From contig JAJDCQ010000021.1 of assembly GCA_029260755.1 (NCBI GenBank), positions 62,001 to 126,000 on the forward strand: 64,000 nucleotides of DNA, given 5' to 3'. Both the position numbers and the translations under genes were made by a program. Under the pieces are notes generated by a model. That model ran no database searches. It saw nothing but the letters and a program-made list of their open reading frames with translations, and was not told the DNA's origin. Positions 33,491 through 49,908 of this stretch are shown one piece after another; position 1 is the first letter of the stretch, and every line of letters begins with the position of its first letter. The stretch comes from Planctomycetota bacterium (GTDB taxonomy: Bacteria > Planctomycetota > J058 > JAJDCQ01).

Positions 33491-35296
33491 CTACTTCTTG
33501 ATGTAGAGCTCCTCGATGTTCCACCAGTTGTGGGGGCGGAGGAGCGTCGGTCGCCAGTTGCCGACCTTGTCGTACGCCGCGACGTAGAGGTTGCTGCTGA
33601 AGAGGTAGATCTCGGGGAGCTCATCGGTCCAGATGTTGGTGATCTCCGCGTTGATCTTCTTCCGCTCGGCGATGTCGACGGTCTGGCTGAGCTGGCCCAT
33701 CAGCTCGTCGATCTTCGCCTCCCACTCCGTGCCCGGCTTCTCCTGGCGCGGCCAGCCCGAGTGGAGGCGGCCGCTGCTCAGGAGCATGTTCTTGCTGAGG
33801 AGGGGGTCCGGCGGGACGCCGCTCGCCCAGCCCAGGACGTAGGCCTCCCAGTTGTGGGTGTCGCGGATCATCGTGACGAGCTGGGTGAAAATGACGGCCG
33901 AAAGCGTGACCTTGATCCCGATCTTCTCCAGGTCTTCCTTGATGATCGTGCAGACGCCGGTGCGGATCTCGTTCTCGGAGTTCGTGTTGATGATGAACTC
34001 GAGCCTGTTCCCGTCCGGATCCTCGCGCACGCCGTCGCCGTCGCGGTCCTTGTACCCGATCGAGTCGAGGAGCTCGCCCGCCTTCTCGAGGCTGAACTTG
34101 TATTGGTACGGCGGCTTGAGGTACCACTGCTTGTTGCTCGGCGGAACGCGCGCGTAGATCGGTCGGCCGCGGCCCTTGAGCAGGTTCTTCACCATCGAGC
34201 GCCGGTCGCACGCGAACGCGATCGCCTTCCGGAACGTCTTGTTCCGGAACCACTTCAGCTTGTAGGGTTTGACGTAGGGCTGGCCCTCGGCGTTCGTTCC
34301 CGGGTTCCGGTTGAACGCGATGTAGTTGGTGTTGAGCGAGAGGCCCGGCTTGCCGACGGTGAAGCCCTTCGCCTCGGCGACCTTGTTCGCGTCCTCGAAG
34401 TCCCCAGAGCGGAGCGGCTCAAGGGTGTCGAAGTCGCCGTTCTTGAACTTGGCGTACGCCGTGTTCTGGTCGGGCACGATCAGCGAGATGAGCTGGTCGA
34501 TGTAGGGGAGTCGGTTGCCGCCCTGGTCGACCTTCCAGTAGTACGGGTTCCGCTCGAAGACGGCCCGCTCCGCCGGGCTGTACTTGACGATCCGGAAGGG
34601 GCCGAGGCCGACGATCTCGTCGAGGTTCTCGCCGAGCTTCCAGGCCTGCTCGAACTCGCCCTTGGCGTGGGCTTCGCCGAGCTTGTGCTCCGGGATGATC
34701 CGGACGCTGCCGACGTGCTCGTCGAACAGGACGTCGACCGCGGCGAGCTTGAACTGCACCGTGTGCGCGTCGATCTTGGTGCACTCGGGGAGCGGCGCGT
34801 CGCCGACCTTGAACATGTCGCGCTCGCCGATCGCGTAGGTCGTCGTGTTGACGACGGCGAAGGTGAAGACGACGTCATCGGCGTCGAACGGCTCGCCGTC
34901 GCTCCACTTGATCCCCTCGCGGAGGATGTAGGTCCAGGTGAGCCCGTCCTCGCTCACCTTCATGTCCTTCGCCAGCTCGAACGTGTTCGCCCACTGCTCG
35001 TTGTTGTAGCCGGTGAGCGACGCCTGCATGATCTGGCTGTACTCCTGGTCGGTCGCCCCCTTGCTCATGAGGGGGTTCCAGGTGCCCGGATCGTTGAGCA
35101 CCGAGAGGACCAGGCGGCCGCCATAGCGACCGATCTCGCCGGTGTCGTTGACCTTGGCCTCCTTCGGCGCCTCGCCCGCGAAGGCGGGGGTCGGCGTGCC
35201 GATGTCGTCGGCGGCGACGGGGGCGGCCCGCATCAGGGTCAAGGCGGCGAGGGCGCAGAGCCCGATCGCGGCCATCGTGATCACGCGGCGACGCAT
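33491..35296 (-). CDS. Extracellular solute-binding protein, family 5 (oligopeptide type)
   Basis: 601 aa. The ATG at 35296 has a perfect AGGAGG 7 bases upstream. A Sec signal peptide (IGLCALAALTLMRAAPVAA) precedes the SBP_bac_5 domain: YGGRLVLSVLNDPGTWNPL, REGIKWSDGEPFDADDVVF, LGPFRIVKYSPAERAVFERN, FRKAIAFACDRRSMVKNLL, DSIGYKDRDGDGVREDPDG and GWASGVPPDPLLSKNMLLSS. It captures peptides or other solutes in the periplasm for the two downstream permeases. No ATPase genes (oppD/oppF) are near, so these must be elsewhere. It is expressed from a strong promoter and separated from the permeases by hairpins. Confidence 0.93.
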   Translation of the reverse strand: MRRRVITMAAIGLCALAALTLMRAAPVAADDIGTPTPAFAGEAPKEAKVNDTGEIGRYGGRLVLSVLNDPGTWNPLMSKGATDQEYSQIMQASLTGYNNEQWANTFELAKDMKVSEDGLTWTYILREGIKWSDGEPFDADDVVFTFAVVNTTTYAIGERDMFKVGDAPLPECTKIDAHTVQFKLAAVDVLFDEHVGSVRIIPEHKLGEAHAKGEFEQAWKLGENLDEIVGLGPFRIVKYSPAERAVFERNPYYWKVDQGGNRLPYIDQLISLIVPDQNTAYAKFKNGDFDTLEPLRSGDFEDANKVAEAKGFTVGKPGLSLNTNYIAFNRNPGTNAEGQPYVKPYKLKWFRNKTFRKAIAFACDRRSMVKNLLKGRGRPIYARVPPSNKQWYLKPPYQYKFSLEKAGELLDSIGYKDRDGDGVREDPDGNRLEFIINTNSENEIRTGVCTIIKEDLEKIGIKVTLSAVIFTQLVTMIRDTHNWEAYVLGWASGVPPDPLLSKNMLLSSGRLHSGWPRQEKPGTEWEAKIDELMGQLSQTVDIAERKKINAEITNIWTDELPEIYLFSSNLYVAAYDKVGNWRPTLLRPHNWWNIEELYIKK

Positions 35297-35342
35297 GCGC
35301 TTTCCTCCTGAGTTGGTGGGGCTTTCGCGGCGAAGGCGGGGC

Positions 35343-35371
35343 ATTCTAGGGGCGCGCCCATCGGGTGTCAA
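35343..35371 (-). promoter_or_regulatory. Strong sigma-70 promoter of the oligopeptide transporter operon
   Basis: On the minus strand TTGACA (35366-35371), 17-base spacer, TAGAAT (35343-35348): a near-perfect promoter, with the transcript starting about 40 bases before the ATG at 35296. Confidence 0.85.
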
Positions 35372-35480
35372 CCGAGTCTCGAGGCGGCCCCGCGCCCGCG
35401 GTCCGCTCCGGTTCCGCAGGTCTTGGACGGAGTTACGACGGTCTTCATTCGCCCCGCATCGGGACCGAGCGGCGGCCGCG

Positions 35481-36332
35481 TCAGGGGGCGGTCGAGGCGG
35501 CCTGACGACCCGCGGGCGGCCGCTCGGATGCGTCGCCCGGGCCCGGCGCCCGGAGGAACCGGTGGAGGTTGTCGCGCTCCCACGCCTTCGCCCGTCCGTA
35601 GTCGGGATGGCGCTCCTCGAGCTCGCGGAACTCCGGCCCGTGGACGACCCTCCGTCCGTCGGGCCCGCGCTCGATCGGGACGAGGCTGTGGAGCATCTCA
35701 TGGAAGACGATGAACTCGACGAAGAACGACGGGACGAACGGCCGGTCGATCGACGGGTGGATCCTGATGATCCCGCCGGCCGCGTCGGCGGCGAAGCTGC
35801 CGAAGTGGATCGTCCGGACCGGGCCGCGCCCGGTGCTTCGCCCCCACCCGATCGCGGCGCGGACGCGGTCGGCGAACTGGTCGCGGTTGACCCGATCGAA
35901 CACGGCGGCGAGGTCGACGTGGTCGCCGGCCGTCCGGAGACGCTCGCGCCGCCGTCGGGCGCGGGCGCTGGCGTCCTCCGACGAGCTCGCGTCGGTCGTC
36001 TCCACCCCGACGTCGTCGCAGAGGGTGACCCGGTCGTCCTCGCCCCGGAGGAACGCGCTCAACGTCTCCCGCGCGTCGCGGTTCCGGGGCGACCTGACGA
36101 ACCGTCCGAGGGCGCGCAGGACCGGCTTCGGCGACCAGAGGAAGACCCGGTGGGCGCGGACCCGGGCGGTGCCGTCGCCGCCGCGCCGCACCCGCACCAT
36201 TGACGAACGGTTGGCCGTGATGAGCAGCTGAACCGCCATCCCGCTCCGCCGTTCGAGCTCGAATCGGAGGTCCTCTTCCCCGAGGGGGAAGAGGAGACGC
36301 TGGTAGCTGCCGGGGCGCCTGTCGCGGGACAC
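35481..36332 (-). CDS. SprT-like zinc metalloprotease domain protein
   Basis: 283 aa. The C-terminal half has the active-site helix FHEMLHSLVP with HExxH at 211-215 and a third ligand candidate His231 (VVHGPEFRELE), the arrangement of SprT-like/Wss1-type peptidases. Just before it IRIHPSIDRPFVP is also typical. The N-terminal part (1-140) is Arg-rich and holds no motif I know; ASARARRRRERL may be a linker or nucleic-acid-binding patch. Probably cytoplasmic. Known relatives act on protein-DNA crosslinks or are uncharacterised; the role here is open. Confidence 0.75.
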   Translation of the reverse strand: MSRDRRPGSYQRLLFPLGEEDLRFELERRSGMAVQLLITANRSSMVRVRRGGDGTARVRAHRVFLWSPKPVLRALGRFVRSPRNRDARETLSAFLRGEDDRVTLCDDVGVETTDASSSEDASARARRRRERLRTAGDHVDLAAVFDRVNRDQFADRVRAAIGWGRSTGRGPVRTIHFGSFAADAAGGIIRIHPSIDRPFVPSFFVEFIVFHEMLHSLVPIERGPDGRRVVHGPEFRELEERHPDYGRAKAWERDNLHRFLRAPGPGDASERPPAGRQAASTAP

Positions 36333-36460
36333 GGGACCTCACGGGACGGTCGATCGGACCGCGGCCGATCGGAACGCGAGATGATGGCGGCCTCCTCCCC
36401 GCGGGTCAACGCCCGTCTCCGCGACCTCGCCAGGGCCGCCGGCCGTGGGGATCGCGGCCG

Positions 36461-37618
36461 CTACTGACTCGCGTCGAGCACCGCCTCGAGCGCCTTGCGG
36501 AGGGGATCGGCCTCGCCGAAGGCGACGGTCCGGACGCCGCGCTCGGCGCCGGCCGGCTGCACTCGAAGGTGGTTGCACTCGAAGCAGATGACGAGGTCGA
36601 CCTGCGCGTCCGCGTGGGCGACCCGCACCCCGTGCCGAGGGATGAAGCACTTCGCCTGCGCGCCGCCCCAGGTGGCCGGATCGAGCAGCCGCTGCCGGAC
36701 CGAAGCGGCCGCCGCCCCCTCCAGGACCGCCTTCTGCCTGATCGGATAGCCCTGGAAGGCCTCGCCGGGCCCCAGGCTCGGCTCGATCGAGTAGACCGTC
36801 AGCCGGGTCGCCGCGCGGATCAGCTCGGCGGTCATCTCGCCGAGGGCCGCGACGGTCGCCGGGTCGATCGTCGCCTCGGGCGCGCCGCCAACCGGATCGC
36901 CGCCGGTCTCGCCGCCGCCCGCCGCGGTGGGATCGCCGGCCCCATCCGACTCGCCCGGGACGGTCGGCAGCGGCGGCAACCCGGCCGGGTCGCCGGTGCC
37001 GCCGCCGTCGATGAAGGCCTTGGCGAGCTGCCCCGCGGCCGTGTCGCGGTACTGCCACGAGACCCCGCGGTAGCCGGACATCGCCTGCTCGTCGTCGCCC
37101 GCCGCGAGCAGCTCCCAGGCGGCGGTGAGCTTCGCGCGCGCCTCCACCTCGCGGTCGCGGCGACGGCGCGCGCGGATCACGTCGACGAGCCCGGCGACGT
37201 CGACCGCGTCCATGGCGAGCGCGGCGCCGTCCACGAGGGCGCCCTCGGCGCCGTCGACGAGGTTCGCATCGTAGATGCCCCAGATGTCCTCGAGGACCGG
37301 GCCCCGCTTCAGGCCGACGCGCGCCCGCGTCGTCCCCTTGGGGCCCTTCACCAGGGCGAGCACCTTGGTGTAGGCGCCGACGCTCTCGCTCGAGCGGAAC
37401 TCCTCGATCTCGTACTCCACGAGCTCCGCCGGCGCGCCGGTCCGAGCGTGGATCTCGGGGTGCCCCTCGAGGAACACCTCGATGCTGTCGTGCGCGGGGC
37501 TGTCGCGGCTCTCGACCTGGAACACGAAGAAGAACGTCGAGACGACGCAGATCGACCCGAGGGCGACGGCGGCGACGAGGGTGGTCAGGCGCCCGGTGGC
37601 GGAGCTGGCCTTGGCCAT
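36461..37618 (-). CDS. Membrane-anchored protein of unknown function (385 aa)
   Basis: One N-terminal helix (LTTLVAAVALGSICVVSTFF) anchors the protein; the rest should be extracytoplasmic. Residues about 50-200 are a mixed domain (FLEGHPEIHARTGAPAELVE; LKRGPVLEDIWGIYDANL), followed by a Gly/Pro-rich linker (about 205-245). The C-terminal domain (about 275-385) has KCFIPRHGVRVAHA and DLVICFECNHLRVQ, whose paired Cys and His look conserved and could bind metal or form a disulfide. I have seen this C-terminal pattern in unannotated proteins but cannot name a family. The end codes up to the MITE-like region of the neighbouring kinase gene's upstream side. Confidence 0.75.
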   Translation of the reverse strand: MAKASSATGRLTTLVAAVALGSICVVSTFFFVFQVESRDSPAHDSIEVFLEGHPEIHARTGAPAELVEYEIEEFRSSESVGAYTKVLALVKGPKGTTRARVGLKRGPVLEDIWGIYDANLVDGAEGALVDGAALAMDAVDVAGLVDVIRARRRRDREVEARAKLTAAWELLAAGDDEQAMSGYRGVSWQYRDTAAGQLAKAFIDGGGTGDPAGLPPLPTVPGESDGAGDPTAAGGGETGGDPVGGAPEATIDPATVAALGEMTAELIRAATRLTVYSIEPSLGPGEAFQGYPIRQKAVLEGAAAASVRQRLLDPATWGGAQAKCFIPRHGVRVAHADAQVDLVICFECNHLRVQPAGAERGVRTVAFGEADPLRKALEAVLDASQ

Positions 37619-37666
37619 GATGACGCGGTCTCCGAGCTGGGGGGCGCGGAGGGGCGCCCCCGATCA

Positions 37667-37773
37667 GCTAGTCCACATTATTCACGAGCATCATGGCGAG
37701 GTCGAGCGAGAGGACGCAGCCCAGTGGGCTCGCAGCCGACCGCAGCCGAGGCTCGTGAATAATGCGGGCTAGC
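37667..37773. mobile_element. Short MITE-like element with 23 bp inverted ends
   Basis: The ends are nearly exact inverses (CACATTATTCACGAGC in the left end, GCTCGTGAATAATGCG in the right), with two mismatches in 23 positions. The 107 bp element has no frame of its own. Its right end holds the TAG stop codon of the leftward kinase gene (37769-37771), so it inserted at, or created, the gene's end. Confidence 0.8.
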
Positions 37774-40700
37774 GGAGCGGGGTGACGTCCCACACGATGA
37801 CCGTCGTGTCCGCGCCGCCCGAGGCGAGGCGCCGTCCGTCGGGGGCGAAGGCCACGGACAGGGCCGCGCCGCGATGGCCGCGGAGGCGCCCCAGCTCGGC
37901 CACCTCCCTCGAGAGCTGGATCACGCTCACGTCGCCCGATCGGCACGCGGCGGCGGCGAGCGTCCCGTCCTTGGTCGTCGTGATCGCGGTGACCGGCAGG
38001 TAGCCCTGATCCTCGGCCGCGAACCGACCGATGCGGGCTCCGTCGCCGAGGCTCCAGACCGAGATCCCCTCGGCGTCGCCGGTGATGAGGCGCCCGCCGA
38101 GCTCGTCCAGCCCGAGCGCCGACGCCGCGCCCGGGACCTGGCGGATCAGCGCTCCGGAGTCGGCATCGAAGACGAACGCGGCGAACGAGCTGGCTGATGC
38201 GGCGGCGAGGCGCTTCCCGTCGCCGGACCAGGCGAGCGCCTGGACGTGGCTGAGGTCGGGATGCTCGATCGCGAGCGTCTCGCTGCCGGCGAGGTCGAGG
38301 ATCCGGACGCCTCGGCCCTCGGTCGCCACGGCGATGCGATCTCCGCCGGGCGAGGCGAGGGCGGCGAGGGTCCACCGCGCCTCGGCGACGGGGAGGCCCT
38401 CCAGCGCGATCGGGGTGTCTCCGCTCACGTCGACGCGCTCGATCAGGTTCGCCGTCGAGGCGTGGACGACGAGGTCGGTCTCTGGCAGCCACGAGAGAAA
38501 CGGGTACGGCTCGACCTGCCTGGCGACGCGGCCGAGGCCGGTCCCGTCCTCGGCGCGCCAGGTGGCCACGGCGCCGTCCGCGGCGACCGAGACGATCCGT
38601 TCGCCCGCGAAGGCGACGCCGACGACGCCTCCGTCGTGGGCCGCATCGGAGGCGACCGCCTGGTCCAGCCGCTCGCCGGTCCGGGCCTCCCAGACCCGGA
38701 GGACGCCGTCGAGCCCGCCCGCGACGACGCGGTCGCCGGCGAACGCGATGGCGGCGGACGATGACGCCGCGCGGGAGAAGATGCGCTGGACGAGCTGGCC
38801 GCCCGGAAGCTGGATCACGTCGATCGGACCGCTCCGCCCCCATCGGACGGCGAGGTCGTCCGGTCCGAACGCGAGGCTCGCGTGCACGAGGGCGTAGCCG
38901 CCGCGCTCGGCGCGGGCGAGATATTCCTCGTCCGGCTCGAGCTCGGGGAGGCGGAACGCCGCGAGGAGGTTGGTCCCCGAGACGACCACCCGTGCGCCGT
39001 CGGGCGAGATGCCGACTCGCTCGGGGATGACTTCCCCCAGGTCGCGCTTCGCCACCTCTTCGCCCGTTCGAGGGCGACGGAGGACGATGCCGTTCGGCCC
39101 GCCGGGCTGGCCGTAGGCGATCGCGACGAGCCCGCCTCCCGCGGTGAGGGCGAGGTCGCGCACCTCGGCCGGCTCGCGCTGCACGAACAGGACCCGCTGC
39201 AGCTCGGTGTGGACGACGCGCGACTCCCGCCCGGCGGCGACGGCGGCCAGCGTCCCGTCGAGGGACGGTTCGATGACGCGCAGGTCGGGCGTCCCGAGCG
39301 AGACGAGCGGCGGAACCCACCCCCCCATCTGCTCCACGTACGACGAGACCCGGCCGGAGGCGTCGCCCGCCGCGAGGAGGCCGCTCGGCGGCCAGTAGGC
39401 GAGCGCGACGGCGCGCCGTCCGTCGGGGATCGCGATCGTCTCGAGGGAGCCGCTCTCGATGTTCCACAGGCGAACCTCGGGTCCGCCGCCGGCCACCGCG
39501 ACCGTCTTCCGGTCCGGGGACACCGCGATCGCGTCGATCGGCGCGCCGTGGCGAAGCCCGAGGCTGCCGATCCGGAAGAGCATCGCGTCGGCGACGATCG
39601 GGCCGGCAGGGTCGAAGCTCGCCTCGTCCGCGGGTCGGGCGGGAGGCGGCTCCGCGCGCTCGGGGCCGTCCGCGGGAGGCCGATTCCCCCCGGACCCGGC
39701 GACGGCGCTCGACGGGCCGGCAGGCGCCGCCGCGACCCCCGACCGCTCCTCCCCGCCGCCGCGCGCGTCGAGCACGAGGGCGACGGCGAGGCCGAGGGAG
39801 ATCAGGCCGGTGAGCAGGCCGGCGAGGCCGAGCGCGGCGAGCGGATTCGATCGCAGGGCGCGGCCGGCGCGGACGAGCGCCCGCTCGCGGCGCGCGGCGA
39901 TCGGTCTCCCGGCGGTGAAGCGCTCGAGGTCGTCAGCCAGCGTCGCGGCCGATCCGTATCGACGCTCGGGGTCCTTCGCGAGGCACTCGAGGACGATCGT
40001 CTCGAGGTCGCGCGGAACGTGCGGCGCGATCGCGCGCGGCGGCTCGATCGGGCGGTTCAGGACGGCGGCGATGATCTCGAGGAGCGAGCCGCCGACGTGC
40101 GGTGGGCGGCCGGTCACCGCGTGGTAGAGGACGGCGCCGGCCGCGTAGACGTCGGCTCGTGGGCCCACCGCGGCCCGGTCCGACTTGAGCTGCTCGGGCG
40201 CGGCGTAGGCGGGCGTCCCGATGAGCTGACCGGTCGCGGTGAGCTCCTTCTCGGTGGTCACATCGCGCGCCACGCCGAAGTCGGTCAGATGGACGCCGCC
40301 CTCGCGATCGACGAGGACGTTGTGCGGCTTGACGTCGCGGTGGACGATCCCGTGGCCGTGGGCGTGGTCGAGGGCGAGCGCGACCGCGCGCACCACATCG
40401 GCCGCGCGGCGCGGGGGAAGGCTCCCCTCTCGCTCGATGGCCGCCGCGAGCGTCTCGCCCTCGATGAAGTCCATCACGATGTAGGGTCGCCCCTCGTGCT
40501 CCCCGGCCTCGTGGACGGCGACGATCCCGGGATGCCGGAGGCGAGCCGCGGCGCGCGCCTCCTGGACGAAGCGCTCGACGCTCACGTCGCGGGCCGGTCC
40601 GGTGCTCAGGATCACCTTGATGGCAACCCTCCGTCGAAGGGTCGGATCCCACCCGGCGTACACGACGCCCATGCCGCCGCGTCCGAGCTCGGCGGTCAGG

Positions 40701-41061
40701 ATGTAGCGACCGAGGTGACGTCGCGGATCGCCCATCGCGGCCGCCACGTCGTCGGGGACGTCGCCGGGCGTGGGATGACCCGCCGGCCCGGCATCACGGG
40801 CCTGAGGTCGGGGCGAGACGCGGGGCGACGCGCCGGCGACCGGGTCGGCGGGCGTCGGCACGAGGAGGGCGTCGAGCGTCGGTCGCGGAACGAGCCCTCG
40901 CGCCTCGAGGATCGCGGCGAGCCGGACGCCGGCCGCGCCGCCTCGCGCGCGCTGCTCGTCGACCGCAGCGGCCAGGGCGGCCGGCGTGACCAACCGGCGC
41001 GCGGTCAGGGCGGCGGCGAGTCGACGATCCGCCTCGATGGCGCGCCTCGGATCCCCGGCGC

Positions 41062-41065
<4 letters not shown>
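37769..41065 (-). CDS. Ser/Thr protein kinase with WD40-type repeats
   Basis: 1098 aa. Residues 15-68 (TARRLVTPAALAAAVDEQ; AILEARGLVPRPTLDALL) resemble the helical N-terminus of type II secretion ATPases. The Hanks kinase domain (about 120-390) has glycine loop LGRGGMGVVY, Lys150, catalytic HRDVKPHNV (242-250), DFG at 262-264 and APEQ. One transmembrane helix follows (LGLAGLLTGLISLGLAVALV), then a Pro/Ala linker. About 580 residues of WD40-like repeats complete it (e.g. AIAVSPDRKTVAVAGGGPEV, SVAFAPDGRRLASGGADTTV, VIVWDV), which would lie outside the membrane. It is the second gene of a pair (ATGA overlap). The substrate is unknown. Confidence 0.9.
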
Positions 41066-44376
<3,311 letters not shown>

Positions 44377-44638
44377 CGTGTCTCGACTCCCGGAGGGACC
44401 TGCTCGGGGGCGACTCGGCGCGCCTCGGTCCCGGCGGGGTCGATGATGCGCCGCCGGGCCGACACGGGTCAAGCAGGCGCGGAGCCAGGTCGTCCCCATC
44501 GTCGCGCGCTCCGAAGCGATCGCCCCGTCGATCGTCGGGATCTCGCGGTGATGATCCGTCCGTCCGGCCATCGGGGTGAGTTGAACGCCCGGTCGGCGTC
44601 GACCACGATGGGGCTCTCGAGATCTGGAGCTCCGAGTC

Positions 44639-48094
<3,456 letters not shown>

Positions 48095-48172
48095 GCCACC
48101 CCGCTGACGTGGAGACCGCGCGCCCGGCGCGGTAGATTGTCGGGATCGAATCCAGATCGGGGAAAGGGGGGG

Positions 48173-49879
48173 ATGTCGATGGCGAAGCGAAGCGGACGGC
48201 CGCTCAAGGTCCTGGGCGAGCTCGAGGGCGTACGAGAGGAGTTCGGCGGCGACGCCGAGGGGCGCAAGCTCGAGCTCCTCCGGGCGCTCGAGAAGGCGGA
48301 GCTCGCCAACGCGAAGCAGGTGACCCGTCTCCACGAGGTGCTCTGCTTCCTCCGCGCCTACCCCGACGGCCCGAAGCTGCTGCGGGTGGTCGAGCGGATG
48401 CTGCGCGGCTTCGGCGGGCGCTCCGACCTCCAGGCCGTCCGCGACGACCTTCCCTCGAGCGGGATCGCGGGCACCGACATCTTCTACTCGTTCTACTGGA
48501 CGACGGCTCGCTGGCTCGCGGCGACCTTCCCCGGGAGCCTGACGATCGAGTGGGAGGACTTCCTGGAAGACGACGTGGAGCGGCTCGAGTCGATGATCGG
48601 CCAGCTCCTGCCCTACGCGGAGACGCTCGCCGCGGATGAGGCCGAGCTGGGCGCCGAGGACTGGCTCGAGCTCATGAGGCGGCCCGACGAGACCGACGCG
48701 GACTGCCTCATCAAGCGCTTCGGCGCGTTCGGCAAGACCGACCTCGAGCGGGAGACGCGCTACGAGTCGCTCGAGGTGCCGCTGCGGCTGGCCCCCGGCG
48801 ACGCGACGCCGAGCCGCACCCGGGCCTTCATGCCGGGGACCGGCCCGACCCGCTGGCAGACCGAGCCCCGACCGCGGATCCGGCCGGATCTGCGTGAGGT
48901 CTGCCGTAAGAACCCGGTCTCCGACACGCTCCTGGAGGGCGCCCGGGCGCGCCAGCTCGCGGGGTTCGCCCGCGAGGCGCTGATCACCCGGAGCCGCGAC
49001 ATCGACGCGATCGCCCACGCCGATCCGCGCGACGCCCGGATCATCGACTGGGGCGACTTCCAGGTCGGCGTCGTCGGCATGGTCCCCGAGCGGCGCTCGC
49101 TCCTCCGCTGCCAGTGCGGCTTCCTCGTCCTGCGCAACGGGGTCCCGATCGGCTACGGCTCCATCTGCGGCCTCTTCGGAACGGCCGAGGTCGCCTTCAA
49201 CGTCTTCGAGAGCTTCCGCGGGGGCGACACGGCGATGGTCTTCGCCCGGGTGGTGGCGACGTGCCACCACGTCCTCGGCAGCGACACCATCATGATGGAC
49301 CCCTATCAGCTCGGCCACGAGAACGAGGAGGGGCTCGCCTCGGGCGCCTGGTGGTTCTACCAGAAGCTCGGGTTCGTGCCGCACGACCCCGCCCTGATCG
49401 CCCTCGCCGACCGCGAGCTCTCGAAGATGAAGAAGAAGAAGGGGTACCGAACCGACATCAAGACGCTGGCCCGGCTGGCGACGGGCAGCATGTACCTCCA
49501 CCTCGGGAAGGTGCGGCACGACGTCCTGGGCGAGATCGACCGCGGCGCGGTGGGGCTCGCGGTGACGCGCTTGCTGTCGAAGAGGTTCGGCGGAGACCGC
49601 GAGCGCGGCATCCGGACCTGCGCCCGCGAGGCCGCCGAGCTGCTGGGCGGCGGACCCGACCGGAGCTGGTCGCGCGACGAGCGGGCCGCGTGGGACAACT
49701 GGAGCCCGCTGGTGCTCACCCTGCCCGGAACGGCCAGGTGGACCGACGATCAGCGGCGGGCGCTCGTCGATGTCATCCGGAAGAAGGGCGCGCGTCGCGA
49801 GGCGGGGTTCGCCCTCGCGTTCGACGCGCACAAGCCCCTGCGGCGGTCGATCCTCGAGCTGGCGAAGCCTGCCGAGTAG
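48173..49879 (+). CDS. Unknown protein with a GNAT-like C-terminal region
   Basis: 568 aa from ATG 48173, after a GGAAAGGGGGGG ribosome-binding stretch (a second ATG lies at 48179). The first 230 residues have no match I recognise (VTRLHEVLCFLRAYPDGPKL; TDIFYSFYWTTARWLAATFP). Residues about 280-420 have the sequence pattern of an acetyltransferase core (LVLRNGVPIGYGSICGLFGT, VFESFRGGDTAMVFARVVAT, GAWWFYQKLGFVPHDPALI), though with few diagnostic positions. A Lys-rich turn (KMKKKKGYR) follows. There is no signal peptide, so it is probably cytoplasmic. Function unknown; I rate the GNAT reading at about even. Confidence 0.75.
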   Translation: MSMAKRSGRPLKVLGELEGVREEFGGDAEGRKLELLRALEKAELANAKQVTRLHEVLCFLRAYPDGPKLLRVVERMLRGFGGRSDLQAVRDDLPSSGIAGTDIFYSFYWTTARWLAATFPGSLTIEWEDFLEDDVERLESMIGQLLPYAETLAADEAELGAEDWLELMRRPDETDADCLIKRFGAFGKTDLERETRYESLEVPLRLAPGDATPSRTRAFMPGTGPTRWQTEPRPRIRPDLREVCRKNPVSDTLLEGARARQLAGFAREALITRSRDIDAIAHADPRDARIIDWGDFQVGVVGMVPERRSLLRCQCGFLVLRNGVPIGYGSICGLFGTAEVAFNVFESFRGGDTAMVFARVVATCHHVLGSDTIMMDPYQLGHENEEGLASGAWWFYQKLGFVPHDPALIALADRELSKMKKKKGYRTDIKTLARLATGSMYLHLGKVRHDVLGEIDRGAVGLAVTRLLSKRFGGDRERGIRTCAREAAELLGGGPDRSWSRDERAAWDNWSPLVLTLPGTARWTDDQRRALVDVIRKKGARREAGFALAFDAHKPLRRSILELAKPAE

Positions 49880-49908
49880 AGCCAGCCGGACGAAGTCCTG
49901 AGAATCGG

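Noticed and set aside
44377-44638. Promoters in the gap between divergent kinase genes
   Set aside because: No pair of -35/-10 elements with acceptable spacing was found on either strand, so none is annotated.
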